Part shown: positions 8,398 through 16,148 of the stretch, piece after piece
Layout of the letters: the number at the start of each line of letters is the position of its first letter
How positions within the stretch are numbered: position 1 is the stretch's first letter
Assembly: GCF_016820245.1 (NCBI RefSeq)
Contig: NZ_JAFCAR010000005.1
Coordinates: forward strand, 496,001 to 560,000
DNA: 64,000 bases
Reading direction: 5' to 3'
Origin: Jannaschia sp. Os4
GTDB taxonomy: Bacteria > Pseudomonadota > Alphaproteobacteria > Rhodobacterales > Rhodobacteraceae
Notes under the pieces: model-generated
Told to the model about the DNA's origin: nothing
The model's input: only the letters and a program-made list of their open reading frames with translations
Database searches by the model: none
Program-made: the position numbers and the translations under genes

Positions 8398-8445
8398 TCA
8401 GCGACCCATGCACCCGTCCGATACGATTACGATAAGCGTGTTCAT
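8398..8445 (-). CDS. ilvL: ilvB leader peptide (attenuator control peptide)
   Basis: A 15-residue ORF, MNTLIVIVSDGCMGR, immediately upstream of the terminator at 8341-8370 and of ilvB. Residues 4-8 are Leu-Ile-Val-Ile-Val, exactly the end products of the pathway. Known leader peptides of ilv operons work by ribosome stalling at such codons when charged tRNA is scarce. There is no ribosome-binding sequence. The ATG lies seven bases after a probable -10 box, so the transcript may begin with the start codon itself (leaderless). Codons 11-14 hold one strand of the predicted antiterminator. Confidence 0.85.
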   Translation of the reverse strand: MNTLIVIVSDGCMGR

Positions 8446-8452
8446 GGGGGGC

Positions 8453-8480
8453 ACCATACGGACCGGGCCCGGCGGGTCAA
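8453..8480 (-). promoter_or_regulatory. Probable sigma-70 promoter of the ilv leader and ilvB
   Basis: On the minus strand: -35 TTGACC (8480-8475), a 16-base spacer, and -10 TATGGT (8458-8453). The base seven positions beyond the -10 box plus one is the A of the leader ATG (8445). It is the best-matching promoter in this gap and is placed correctly for the attenuator. Confidence 0.65.
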
Positions 8481-8581
8481 CCGGGCCGGAGGAAGTTTCA
8501 CGCGCGGGGGGAGATTTTTTGCGATTGTTGCGCGGGGTGCCCGGACGCCTGCGCCGGGGCAGCGCCGCGTCCGGGCGGGGC

Positions 8582-8601
8582 GGACGGCCCGAAGGCCGCC
8601 C
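8582..8601 (-). terminator. Hairpin terminator after the EF-hand gene
   Basis: On the minus strand GGGCGGCC pairs with GGCCGTCC around a TTCG tetraloop (eight pairs, one G-T), starting 15 bases after the stop of the EF-hand gene at 8617. It would insulate the ilv promoter from upstream transcription. Confidence 0.65.
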
Positions 8602-8616
8602 GCTGGGACGACCGGC

Positions 8617-8850
8617 TCAGCCGGGGAGGACGCCTGCGTCGATCGCCGCCTGCACCTCGGTGGCGTTCAGGACGCCGTCACCGTCGCTGTCGAGCGTGGT
8701 GAACACGTCCGTCGAGGTGTCGGGGTAGGCCACCTGGAACTCGTCCAGGGTGACGTTTCCATCCGCGTCGGCGTCGAGCGCCTCCTGCGCGGTGACGGGG
8801 AGCGCGAGGGCCATGAGGGCGGCCGTCGCGGCAAGGGTGATCTTGGTCAT
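8617..8850 (-). CDS. Small secreted EF-hand protein
   Basis: 77 residues. The signal peptide is MTKITLAATAALMALALPVTA, cleaved before QEALDADAD. Two EF-hand loops follow: DADADGNVTLDEF (about 25-37) and DSDGDGVLNATEV (about 54-66). The start is the ATG at 8850, preceded by AGGAGAAGAAAC, an unusually good ribosome site here; the longer open frame to 8892 would spoil the signal peptide. It is the third EF-hand exported protein around the ilv genes. The 296 bases upstream (8851-9146) hold its promoter region and nothing else I can name. Confidence 0.85.
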   Translation of the reverse strand: MTKITLAATAALMALALPVTAQEALDADADGNVTLDEFQVAYPDTSTDVFTTLDSDGDGVLNATEVQAAIDAGVLPG

Positions 8851-9146
8851 GTTTCTTCTCCTGTTGGGGGCGTCTCGATCGCCCACATCCATTCGAGCGC
8901 GTCGCGCCGGCCCCGTCGCGGGCCGCCGCCGCAGGGCCCCCGATCGTGCGGCGCGTCGCCGGTTCGCTCGGGGGCCGTGGGCGCCCGCCCGCGCGGCAAG
9001 GGCGGGTCTTCGCCGCGTGGCGGATCGAAGCGCAGGGGGGGAGGGGAAGGGGCGGGGCTTCGCCGGTTCCCACGCCGCCCGCGCATGCGCGAGACGTTGC
9101 CGCCGGGTCCGCGCCGCGTGTAGGCGACGGGCGGGAGGAGACCGTC

Positions 9147-9857
9147 ATGCTGAAGCAGCGCGTGCGCGCGGGAGAGGTGCTGCGGGGCCTGTGGCAGACC
9201 CTGCCGGGGCCGGTGGCGGCGGAGATCGCGGACGGGGCGGGGTTCGACTGGCTGATGCTCGACGGCGAGCACGGGCCGTGGGATCCGGCGGACCTGCGGG
9301 CGCGGGCGATCGCGTGCCGCCGGACCCCGACAATCGTGCGGGTGCCGGTGGCCGAGCCGTGGGTAATCAAGCAGGCGCTGGACCTCGGGATCGGGACGGT
9401 TCTGGCGCCGATGGTGCATTCGGCGGCGCAGGCGACGGAGGTGGTCGCCGCCTGCCGCTACGTGGGCGGCGGGAGGGGGCAGGGCAGCTTCATCGCGCGC
9501 GCCTCCGGCTGGGGCCGGGACGCCGGCTATGCCGCGCGGGCGGACGGTGAGGTCTCGGTTTGGGTGCAGGCGGAGAGCCGTGCGGCCTTAGCCGAGCTGG
9601 AGGGCATCTGCGCGGTGGAGGGGGTCGACTGCGTGTTCCTCGGGCCCGCCGACCTCGCGGGGGACATGGGGATGCCGGTGTCGGACCCGTCCGTGCAGGA
9701 CGCCCTGCGCGACGCCATCCGGCGCATCCGAGGCGCGGGAGTCGCGGCGGGCATCTACGCCGCCGACCCGGAGGGGTGGATCGCGGAAGGGGCGACGGTC
9801 GTGTCGATGGGCTGCGACGCGCCCCTGCTGGCAGCGGCGCTGGACGCGGCGCGATGA
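9147..9857 (+). CDS. HpcH/HpaI-family aldolase
   Basis: A class II (metal-dependent) pyruvate aldolase that cleaves or forms 2-keto-3-deoxy or 4-hydroxy-2-oxo acids. The protein has 236 residues, a little short of the family's about 250-265. Motifs: LRGLWQTLPGPVAAEIADGA, GFDWLMLDGEHGPWD with Glu41 and His42, APMVHSAAQA, and the metal-site region CVFLGPADLAGDMG. The substrate cannot be told from sequence (HpaI, GarL, RhmA and YfaU share these motifs). A GGGAGGAG site lies upstream. Its stop overlaps the yaiI start (ATGA). Confidence 0.88.
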   Translation: MLKQRVRAGEVLRGLWQTLPGPVAAEIADGAGFDWLMLDGEHGPWDPADLRARAIACRRTPTIVRVPVAEPWVIKQALDLGIGTVLAPMVHSAAQATEVVAACRYVGGGRGQGSFIARASGWGRDAGYAARADGEVSVWVQAESRAALAELEGICAVEGVDCVFLGPADLAGDMGMPVSDPSVQDALRDAIRRIRGAGVAAGIYAADPEGWIAEGATVVSMGCDAPLLAAALDAAR

Positions 9858-10318
9858 CGATCCTCGTGGACGCGGACGCCTGCCCAGTGAAGCGGGAGAT
9901 CACCGAGGCGGCGGTGCGGCGCGGGGTGCGCGCGATCTTCGTGAGCGGGCAGTACCTGCGCCTGCCGGAGCATCCGCTGGTGAAGCTCTACGTCGCGGGC
10001 GAGGGGTTCGACGCCGCGGACGACGCCATCGCCGCCGTAGTGAGGCCGGGGACCGTGACGATCACGTCGGACGTGCCGCTCGCCCACCGGGCGGTGGAGG
10101 CGGGAGGCGCGGTGCTGACCCCGCGCGGGCACGAGTTCGACGCCTCGAACGTCGGCGTGGCGCTGGCGCAGCGCGACCTGAAGGAGGCGCTGCGGGGTGG
10201 CGTGGAGGGCGGCGCGGGCGTGGACGTGGGACGCGGGCCGGCCCCATTCGACGCGGCGGCGCGGCGCCGGTTCGTGGACGCGCTGGACCGGGTGCTGACG
10301 CGGATCGCGAAGGGCTGA
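9854..10318 (+). CDS. yaiI: YaiI/YqxD family protein (DUF188, PIN-like)
   Basis: 154 residues with the DUF188 signature: MTILVDADACPVKREITEAA at the start, then ITSDVPLAHRAVEAGGAVLTPRG and the conserved F..SNVG region. The fold is PIN-like with conserved acidic residues, so a nuclease-type activity has been suggested for the family, but the function is not established. It is translationally coupled to the aldolase (ATGA). A strong hairpin follows 37 bases after the stop. Confidence 0.88.
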   Translation: MTILVDADACPVKREITEAAVRRGVRAIFVSGQYLRLPEHPLVKLYVAGEGFDAADDAIAAVVRPGTVTITSDVPLAHRAVEAGGAVLTPRGHEFDASNVGVALAQRDLKEALRGGVEGGAGVDVGRGPAPFDAAARRRFVDALDRVLTRIAKG

Positions 10319-10354
10319 GCGCCCGCGCGGAACGCGAGCGCTAGCGAGCCGCGC

Positions 10355-10383
10355 ATCGCCGGGCCGTCCCCCGGCCCGGCGAT
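10355..10383. terminator. Bidirectional terminator-like hairpin
   Basis: ATCGCCGGGCC (10355-10365) pairs perfectly with GGCCCGGCGAT (10373-10383) around a seven-base loop: 11 pairs between the convergent yaiI and lipase genes. A second, weaker dyad (GCATCGC/GCGATGC, near 10450-10477) lies closer to the lipase end. The rest of the 10319-10492 gap shows nothing else. Confidence 0.7.
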
Positions 10384-10492
10384 CCTTCTCCGTTGGCGCG
10401 CCGCTGGGGCGTCGTGCGGGGGTGAGGGATGAATCGCTCTTCGGTGACGTCGCATCGCCGCGCCACGGCCCTGCGATGCGCTCGGGTCGGGC

Positions 10493-11416
10493 CTAAAGCA
10501 CATTGCGGAGGAAGCGCGCCGCCCGCTCCAGCGACGCGCGGCCCGCGTCCCACCACGGCGCCCAGAGCTGGCCCATGTGCAGCAGGCCCGGCGCGACGTG
10601 GAGATGCGCCTCCCGCTCGGCGAGCCCGGCGCGCTCGGCGAGGAGGGTGGCGTCCGAGAGGAGCACCTCGGGCGTGCCCGCCTCGATCCATGTCGGCGGC
10701 AGGCGGGAGAGGTCGGCCAGCGCGGGCGAGACGTCCGGGTCGGCGTCCGGGCGGTCGCCGAAGCAGAGCCGCGCCAAGGCCCGGTCGTCCGCGTCGTCGT
10801 TCATCGGGTCCACCTCCGACATCGGGCCGCGCAGGCGGGCGAGGCCGGTGCGGTCGGTGTTGGGGGAGAGCAGCACCAGCGGCTTGGGTCGGCCCTCGGC
10901 GGCGAGGCGCAGCCCCGCGACGAGGGCGAGGTGGCCGCCCGCGCTGTCGCCGACGATCGCGTCGGCCTCGCGGCAGGCGTCCAGCACGTCCTCCAGCGGG
11001 GCGGGCCAGCGGTGCTCGGGGGCGAGGCGGTAGCGCGGCAGCACCACCGTCCCCGACAAGAGCCGGGCGAGATGGGCGGCGGCGCGCAGGTGCGTCTCGG
11101 GGGCGCCGAACACGTAGCCGCCGCCGTGGAGCCATGCGACGCGCGGGCCGGGGCCTGCGGCAACGGCGAGGGGGTCGTCCGTCACCTCGACCCCGTGCAG
11201 CGCGAGGGCGGGGTGGTCGGCGAGGGCGGGGTCCCAGCCGTCGGCCAAGGCGTCGCCCGCGTCGCCGAGCACGAGGCGGCAGAAGTCGCGGCGCATCGCC
11301 TCGGGCGTGTCGCCCAAGGGATGCGCCTCGATCCGCGCGACGATGGCCGCGCGGTCGATGGGGCCGTCGAAGAGGGGCGTCGTCACCACGGGGCGGGGGC
11401 GCGACCGCCCGTCCAT
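10493..11416 (-). CDS. Alpha/beta hydrolase of the hormone-sensitive lipase family
   Basis: A 307-residue serine esterase. The oxyanion-hole motif HGGGY (97-101) and nucleophile elbow GDSAGG (156-161, Ser158) define the HSL family. The acid is probably in DPMNDDADD or EAGTPEVLLSD, and the histidine is in APGLLHMGQLW. No signal peptide, so cytoplasmic. Its ATG shares one base with the stop of the upstream SDR gene (TGATG), so the two form an operon. The natural ester is unknown. The start at 11416 is chosen because of this coupling; the open frame extends further upstream. Confidence 0.88.
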   Translation of the reverse strand: MDGRSRPRPVVTTPLFDGPIDRAAIVARIEAHPLGDTPEAMRRDFCRLVLGDAGDALADGWDPALADHPALALHGVEVTDDPLAVAAGPGPRVAWLHGGGYVFGAPETHLRAAAHLARLLSGTVVLPRYRLAPEHRWPAPLEDVLDACREADAIVGDSAGGHLALVAGLRLAAEGRPKPLVLLSPNTDRTGLARLRGPMSEVDPMNDDADDRALARLCFGDRPDADPDVSPALADLSRLPPTWIEAGTPEVLLSDATLLAERAGLAEREAHLHVAPGLLHMGQLWAPWWDAGRASLERAARFLRNVL

Positions 11417-12219
11417 CACACGTTGATCGTCTGGACCGACCCGCCGTCCACGCGCCAGTTGGACCCGTTCACGAAGGAGGCCCGCTCGGAGCACAGGCAG
11501 GCGATGACGAAGGCCACCTCCTCGGGCTTGCCCCGCCGGTCGAGGACGAGGTGGGGCCGCTCCTCGTCGAGGAAGCTGTCGATCGCCTCCTCGAAGGAGA
11601 CGCCCTTCTCCTTCGCGCGCTTCTCCATCATGCCGTCGGTCATGTCGGTCTCGATGAAGGCGGGGGCCACGCAGTTAATCAGCGTGCCCTTCTGCGCGTA
11701 GACTTGGCTCATGCCCTTGGCGAAGGTCAGGGCGGCGGCCTTGGAGGCGTTGTAGACGACCTCGTCGGGATAGGGCTGGGCCACGTTCTCCGAGGTGACG
11801 AACACGACCCGGCCCCAGCCCCGCGCGTTCATGCCGGGGATGAAGGCCTTGGACATGCGGACCCCGGTCATGAAGTCCGTGTTCCACGCGTGCATCCAGT
11901 CGTCCTCGGTGATGTCCTCCAAGGGGTCGCCCTTGGCCCCGGTGACGCCCGCCGCGTGGACGAGGATGTCCGCCTCCCAGCCCGCGTCCGCGCAAGCGGC
12001 GGCGATCTTGTCGGCGCCCGCCTGCTCGGAGAGGTCGGCCACCACGGTGACGACGCCGTCGGAGGAGAGCTTGCCCGCCGCCTCCTTCAGCTCGTCTTCG
12101 TCGATGTCGGACAGGACGAGGTTGCAGCCCTCGCCCTGCAGGATCTTGGCGGTCTCCAGCGCCATGTCGCCCGCGGCGCCGGTGACGACGGCCGTGCGGC
12201 CCTTGATGAGCAGGTCCAT
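11416..12219 (-). CDS. Short-chain dehydrogenase/reductase
   Basis: A 267-residue NAD(P)-dependent SDR. The Rossmann motif is TGAAGDMA (13-20), where the last Gly of GxxxGxG is Ala. The catalytic residues are Ser143, Tyr156 and Lys160 (VTSENV, YNASK). Asp38-Ile39-Asp40 after beta-2 suggests NAD(H) preference (inference). There is an insertion at about 205-230 (GMMEKRAKEKGVSFEEAIDS) compared with the shortest SDRs. The C-terminal FVNGSNWRVDGGSVQTINV is typical of the classical family. The pairing with an esterase suggests a small catabolic module; substrate unknown. Confidence 0.92.
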   Translation of the reverse strand: MDLLIKGRTAVVTGAAGDMALETAKILQGEGCNLVLSDIDEDELKEAAGKLSSDGVVTVVADLSEQAGADKIAAACADAGWEADILVHAAGVTGAKGDPLEDITEDDWMHAWNTDFMTGVRMSKAFIPGMNARGWGRVVFVTSENVAQPYPDEVVYNASKAAALTFAKGMSQVYAQKGTLINCVAPAFIETDMTDGMMEKRAKEKGVSFEEAIDSFLDEERPHLVLDRRGKPEEVAFVIACLCSERASFVNGSNWRVDGGSVQTINV

Positions 12220-12299
12220 GGGATGTCCTTCGGATCGTGTCGGGTCGGTCGATCCGCCAACCGCCCGCCGCGCCGGGGGTTCCCCGCGGCGCGCCGCGC

Positions 12300-13019
12300 T
12301 CAGACGTGGAAGCCCGCCGCCTTGAGCGCGCGCATGGCCTTCCACGTGAGCCACGCCACCAGCGCCCCGAACGCCGCGAGGCCCGCGGCCATCACGCCGA
12401 TCTCCGCGCTCCCCCGCCCGAGGGCGGCGACCCCGCCGAGCGCGCCAATCCAGACCACCGCGAGCGTGCCGGGAAAGAGCCCGGCGACGGTGGCCCAGAC
12501 GTAGGGGAGGGGGCGGATCGGGGTCAGGCCGAGGAGCCAGTTCTGGAGCGTGAAGGGCAGGATCGGCGTGAGGCGCAGGAGCGTGACGAAGAGCGCGGGG
12601 TCGTCGCGCATCGCGCGCATCGCCGCGTCCACCCGCCCGTCGTCCACGCGCCGCATCACCCAGTCCCGCAGCCAATGGCGCCCGATCCAGTAGGGCACGA
12701 GCGCGCCCAGCAGGCTTCCGGTGAGCGAGAGCGGCAGGCCCCAGAGGCCGAAGACCAGCCCGCCTACGAGCGACATGGCCACGGCCGGGAGGGGCAGGAT
12801 CACGACCACGGCGTAGGCGAGCACGAAGGCCACCCAGCCCCACGCGCCCCGCGCCTCGACCCATTCGCGCATCGGGACCACGTAGTCGCGCCACGGGGTC
12901 AGCCACATCCCGACCGCGAGGGCTACGAGGATCGCGGGCCAGAGCCAGAGGCGCTTCTTCGGCGGCGGGCGGGGGTCGGACGCCTCGCCGGGCTCGGCAG
13001 GGGGAGGGCGGTGCGTCAT
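12300..13019 (-). CDS. TVP38/TMEM64-type (DedA-related) membrane protein
   Basis: 239 residues with a proline-rich charged cytoplasmic N-terminus (about 1-22) and then about five to six hydrophobic segments. The SNARE-associated domain runs through WGWVAFVLAYAVVVILPLPA, VGGLVFGLWGLPLSLTGSLLG and LLRLTPILPFTLQNWLLGLT, whose proline- and glycine-rich repeats are typical of this family. Members are thought to act in lipid or membrane homeostasis. The start at 13019 follows a GGGGGAGGG stretch. It is not obviously coupled to its neighbours. Confidence 0.87.
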   Translation of the reverse strand: MTHRPPPAEPGEASDPRPPPKKRLWLWPAILVALAVGMWLTPWRDYVVPMREWVEARGAWGWVAFVLAYAVVVILPLPAVAMSLVGGLVFGLWGLPLSLTGSLLGALVPYWIGRHWLRDWVMRRVDDGRVDAAMRAMRDDPALFVTLLRLTPILPFTLQNWLLGLTPIRPLPYVWATVAGLFPGTLAVVWIGALGGVAALGRGSAEIGVMAAGLAAFGALVAWLTWKAMRALKAAGFHV

Positions 13020-13068
13020 GGGACGCCTCTGCCCAAGCGTGGGCCGGGGGGCAAGCCTCCGGGCCGGG

Positions 13069-13572
13069 TCAGACGGGTTCGGCGGCGCGCCGCGCCCAGT
13101 CGAGGAGGGCGCCCGCGTCCGGGGCGATGCGTTCGCCGAGCCCGTCCGCGAACGCCTCGAGCGCGCCGACATTCGCGGCGCCCACCCCGACGATCACGGG
13201 AACCCCGCGGGCCAGCGCCTCGCCGATCAGGGGACGAAAGCCGCACCCCTCGGCCTCGGCCTTGCCGAACTTGTTGACGATCAGCAGGTCACAGGTGTCG
13301 AGCCGGGCCTGCGCCGCGCCCACGGCCCGCTCGAGGCCCTCCGGGTCGAGTCGGCAGCCGCGCGCGTGGGGCCCGAGCGACTGGCTTATCCGCACCTGCG
13401 GCCCGTCGGGCAGCACGCGCACGTCCATGTCGCAGCGCGCGCCGGGCCGCTCGCGGTTGACCTGCACCACCCCCGCGAGGCGCAGGCCCGCGCGGCCCGC
13501 CTCGTCGGCCAGCCGCGCGAGGAGCGGGTCGAGCGCGCCCCGCTCGGTCGTGGTGGTGTAGCCCAGCCGCAT
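13069..13572 (-). CDS. DUF2478 protein (P-loop-like, nucleoside-triphosphatase-related)
   Basis: A 167-residue protein. MRLGYTTTTERGALDPLLAR, RPGARCDMDVRVLPDGPQVR, the acidic-aromatic strand DTCDLLIVNKFGKAEAEGCG and the tail PVIVGVGAANVGALEAFADG match my memory of DUF2478, proteins often found near molybdate transport genes. A true Walker A is not visible; NKFGK resembles part of an NTPase strand. No molybdenum genes are nearby. It diverges from the 5-oxoprolinase operon, so any shared control would be in the 78 bases between. Confidence 0.7.
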   Translation of the reverse strand: MRLGYTTTTERGALDPLLARLADEAGRAGLRLAGVVQVNRERPGARCDMDVRVLPDGPQVRISQSLGPHARGCRLDPEGLERAVGAAQARLDTCDLLIVNKFGKAEAEGCGFRPLIGEALARGVPVIVGVGAANVGALEAFADGLGERIAPDAGALLDWARRAAEPV

Positions 13573-13650
13573 GGGCCGGGCGTGGCATGGCAGGGGTCCA
13601 TTCGCAAGCGCACGGTTGACGGGACGCGAGGGGCTTGCGACCCCGCAGGA

Positions 13651-14379
13651 ATGGGCTTTCCGCGCATCGACCCCCTCGGCCTCGACGCCCTCCTCGTGCG
13701 GTTCTCCGACCGGTTGGAGGACCGGGCCAACCGGGCCTGCGTGGCGTTCCGCGCCGCCTTGGAGGACGCGCCGCCCGGCGGGGTGGCGGAGACGGCACCG
13801 TCGCTCGGCTCTGTGCTCGTGCGCCTGTCCGATCCCGCGGCGGCGGAGGCGGTGGAGGCGGCGCTCCGGGAGCGGCTGGCCGCGCGGGACTGGGGCGGGG
13901 GCGACCCGCCGCCCCGGCGGCTGTGGCGCCTGCCCTGCGCCATCGGGGGCGCGGACGGGCCGCAGCTGGGCGAGGTCGCGCGCGCCGCGGGGCTGGACGA
14001 GCGGGCGGCGGCGGACGCCTTGGCGGCGGCGCCGATGCGGGTGCTCGCGCTCGGCTTCGCGCCGGGGATGCCCTATCTCGGCATCCTGCCGCCCGAGTGG
14101 GACCTGCCGCGGCAGACGGGGCTCACGCCCGAGGTGGAGCCGGGGGCGCTGGTGCTCGCCGTGCGCCAGATGGTGCTGTTCGGGACGCGCGCGCCGACCG
14201 GGTGGCGGCAGGTCGCGCGGACGGGGTTCCGGCCCTTCGACCTCGACCGCGAGGCGCCGGTCGCCTTGGCGGCGGGGGACGAGGTGCGGCTCTGGGCGAT
14301 GCCGCCGGACGAGGTGGACGCCCGGGCGGCGGAGGACGCGCGCCGCCTCGGCGGCGCCGAGGTGGAGGCCGTCGGGTGA
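13651..14379 (+). CDS. pxpB: 5-oxoprolinase subunit PxpB
   Basis: 242 residues. This is the KipI-like subunit of the three-part ATP-dependent 5-oxoprolinase, which opens pyroglutamate to glutamate. Recognisable family text: LRFSDRLEDRANRAC-like N-terminus, LGFAPGMPYLGILPPEWDLP (about 132-151), AVRQMVLFGTRAPTGWRQVARTG and PVALAAGDEVRLWAM. The ATG at 13651 follows a CAGGA site. Its stop overlaps the pxpC GTG (GTGA). The order pxpB-pxpC-pxpA is a standard arrangement. Confidence 0.92.
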   Translation: MGFPRIDPLGLDALLVRFSDRLEDRANRACVAFRAALEDAPPGGVAETAPSLGSVLVRLSDPAAAEAVEAALRERLAARDWGGGDPPPRRLWRLPCAIGGADGPQLGEVARAAGLDERAAADALAAAPMRVLALGFAPGMPYLGILPPEWDLPRQTGLTPEVEPGALVLAVRQMVLFGTRAPTGWRQVARTGFRPFDLDREAPVALAAGDEVRLWAMPPDEVDARAAEDARRLGGAEVEAVG

Positions 14380-15338
14380 TCGAGATCCTCGCCTCCGGCC
14401 CCTTGACGACGGTGCAGGACCGGGGCCGCCCCGGCCACCTCGCGCGGGGGCTGGCCGCCGGCGGGGCGGCGGACCTGCGGGCGCTGGACGAGGCGGAGGC
14501 GCTGGTCGGACCGGGGGCAGTGATCGAGAGCGCGCCCGCGCCGCTGACGGTGCGTCTCCATGCGGGAATGCGGGTCGCGGTGCTGGGCGCGCCGGCGGCG
14601 GTGACGGTGGAGGGCCGGGCGCTGGCGATGGAGGCGGCGCACGACCTGCCCGACGGGGCGGAGGTGCAGGTGCGGCCCACGGGGCGGGGCGCATGGACCT
14701 ATCTCGCCGTCGCGGGCGGGATCGCCGCGCCGGAGGTGATGGGCGGACGCGGCGCCCATCTGATCGCGGGGATCGGGCGCGCGCTCAATGCGGGGGACCG
14801 GCTGGAGGTCGGGACGGCCGCGCCCCGTCCGGCGGCGCGGCTGGCCGAGGGCGCGGCGGGCCGGCTCGGCGGGGGCGAGCTGCGGCTCCTGCCCGGACCG
14901 CAGACGGGGCTCTTCCCGCGCGAGGCGCGCGCGCGGCTGGAGGCCACGCCCTTCGTCCGCGACGCGCGCGGCAACCGGCAGGGGATCAAGCTTTCCGGCG
15001 GGGACGGCTTCGCCACGGAGGGGCAGCTCACGCTGCTGTCGGACTTCGTGCGCGCCGGGGACGTGCAGATGACCGGCGCGGGGGAGCCCTACGTCCTCGG
15101 GCCGGAATGCCAGACGACGGGGGGCTATCCCCGGATCGGGACGGTGATCCCCGCCGACCTGCCCCGCGCGATGCAGGCCGCGCCGGGCGCGCCGCTCCGC
15201 CTGCGGTTCGTCACCCGGGCCGAGGCGCTGGCCGCCACGCCCCCGCCGCCCCGCACCGAGCCGCTCGTCCGCGACCCCCGCGACATGCCCGACCTGCTGG
15301 GCTACCAACTCATCGACGGGGTGTGGGGGGAGCCATGA
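14376..15338 (+). CDS. pxpC: 5-oxoprolinase subunit PxpC (biotin-dependent carboxyltransferase-like)
   Basis: 320 residues. KipA/AHS2-type subunit: the N-terminal IEILASGPLTTVQDRGRPG is diagnostic, with YLAVAGGIAAPEVMGGRGAH and the C-terminal SDFVRAGDVQMTGAGEPYVLGPECQTTGGYPRIG. It works with PxpB and PxpA in pyroglutamate hydrolysis. It starts with GTG in the pxpB stop and ends in the pxpA start (ATGA), so all three subunits are made from one message in coupled fashion. Confidence 0.93.
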   Translation: MIEILASGPLTTVQDRGRPGHLARGLAAGGAADLRALDEAEALVGPGAVIESAPAPLTVRLHAGMRVAVLGAPAAVTVEGRALAMEAAHDLPDGAEVQVRPTGRGAWTYLAVAGGIAAPEVMGGRGAHLIAGIGRALNAGDRLEVGTAAPRPAARLAEGAAGRLGGGELRLLPGPQTGLFPREARARLEATPFVRDARGNRQGIKLSGGDGFATEGQLTLLSDFVRAGDVQMTGAGEPYVLGPECQTTGGYPRIGTVIPADLPRAMQAAPGAPLRLRFVTRAEALAATPPPPRTEPLVRDPRDMPDLLGYQLIDGVWGEP

Positions 15339-16114
15339 GGGTCGATCTGAACGCGGACATGGGCGAGGGGTTCGGCCCGTGGACTATGGGCGACGACGCC
15401 GCGATCCTCGGGGTCGTGACCTCGGCCAACATCGCCTGCGGCGCCCATGCGGGCGACCCGGACGTGATGGACCGGACCATGCGGATGGCCGTCGAGAAGG
15501 GGGTGGGCATCGGCGCGCACCCGGGCTTCGCGGACCTGCAGGGCTTCGGGCGGCGGCGCATCCCGCTCTCGCCGATGGAGGCGGGGCGGCTGGTGGCGTG
15601 GCAGGTCGGCGCGAGCGTCGGGGTCGCGGGCTGGGCGGGGGCGCAGGTGCGGCACGTCAAGCTGCACGGCGCGCTGGCGAACATGGCCTCGGAGGACGAG
15701 GAGCTTGCGATTCGCTGCTACGACGCGGCCGTCCACGCGGCGCCGCCGGAGGTCATCATGCTCGTCCTCGCGGGCACGGCGCAGCAGCGCGCGGTCGAGC
15801 GGCTGGGCCTGCCGTGGGCGGGCGAGATCTTCGCCGACAGGGGCTATGAAGATGATCTGACCCTCGTGCGGCGGGGCACCCCCGGCGCGATGGTCGAGGA
15901 TCCGGAGGAGGCGGCGGCGCGGATGGTGGAGTTCGTGTCGCGCGGCGGCGTCGTGACGCGGACGGGGGCGTTCGTCGAGGCGGCCTGCGATTCGATCTGC
16001 CTGCACGGCGACGGGCCGACGGCCTTGGCCATCGCGCGCAGCGTGCGGGCGGGGCTGGAGGCGGAGGGGGTCGTGCTGGCGCCGTTCGAGAGACGAGGGG
16101 TGAAATCCTCGTAG
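15335..16114 (+). CDS. pxpA: 5-oxoprolinase subunit PxpA (LamB/YcsF family)
   Basis: 259 residues with the LamB/YcsF signature MRVDLNADMGEGFGPWTMGD, TSANIACGAHAGDPDVM, GIGAHPGFADLQGFGRR and RHVKLHGALANMA. The PxpA subunit binds 5-oxoproline and releases glutamate. The last codons (KSS and the stop) lie inside an inverted repeat (16102-16120), so the transcript end of the operon overlaps the coding end. The ATG is inside the pxpC stop. Confidence 0.95.
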   Translation: MRVDLNADMGEGFGPWTMGDDAAILGVVTSANIACGAHAGDPDVMDRTMRMAVEKGVGIGAHPGFADLQGFGRRRIPLSPMEAGRLVAWQVGASVGVAGWAGAQVRHVKLHGALANMASEDEELAIRCYDAAVHAAPPEVIMLVLAGTAQQRAVERLGLPWAGEIFADRGYEDDLTLVRRGTPGAMVEDPEEAAARMVEFVSRGGVVTRTGAFVEAACDSICLHGDGPTALAIARSVRAGLEAEGVVLAPFERRGVKSS

Positions 16115-16120
16115 GATTTC
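16102..16120. terminator. Perfect inverted repeat over the pxpA stop codon
   Basis: GAAATCCT (16102-16109) pairs with AGGATTTC (16113-16120) around CGT. The pxpA stop (16112-16114) is in the loop and 3' arm. It is unusually AT-rich for this window and is the first of two tandem hairpins between the convergent pxpA and ccmG. Confidence 0.6.
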
Positions 16121-16125
16121 GGGAG

Positions 16126-16148
16126 GCGGACCCTTGGGAAGGGTCCGC
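16126..16148. terminator. Second hairpin between pxpA and ccmG
   Basis: GCGGACCC (16126-16133) pairs perfectly with GGGTCCGC (16141-16148) around a seven-base loop and touches the ccmG stop codon. It can terminate transcripts from both sides. Confidence 0.65.
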
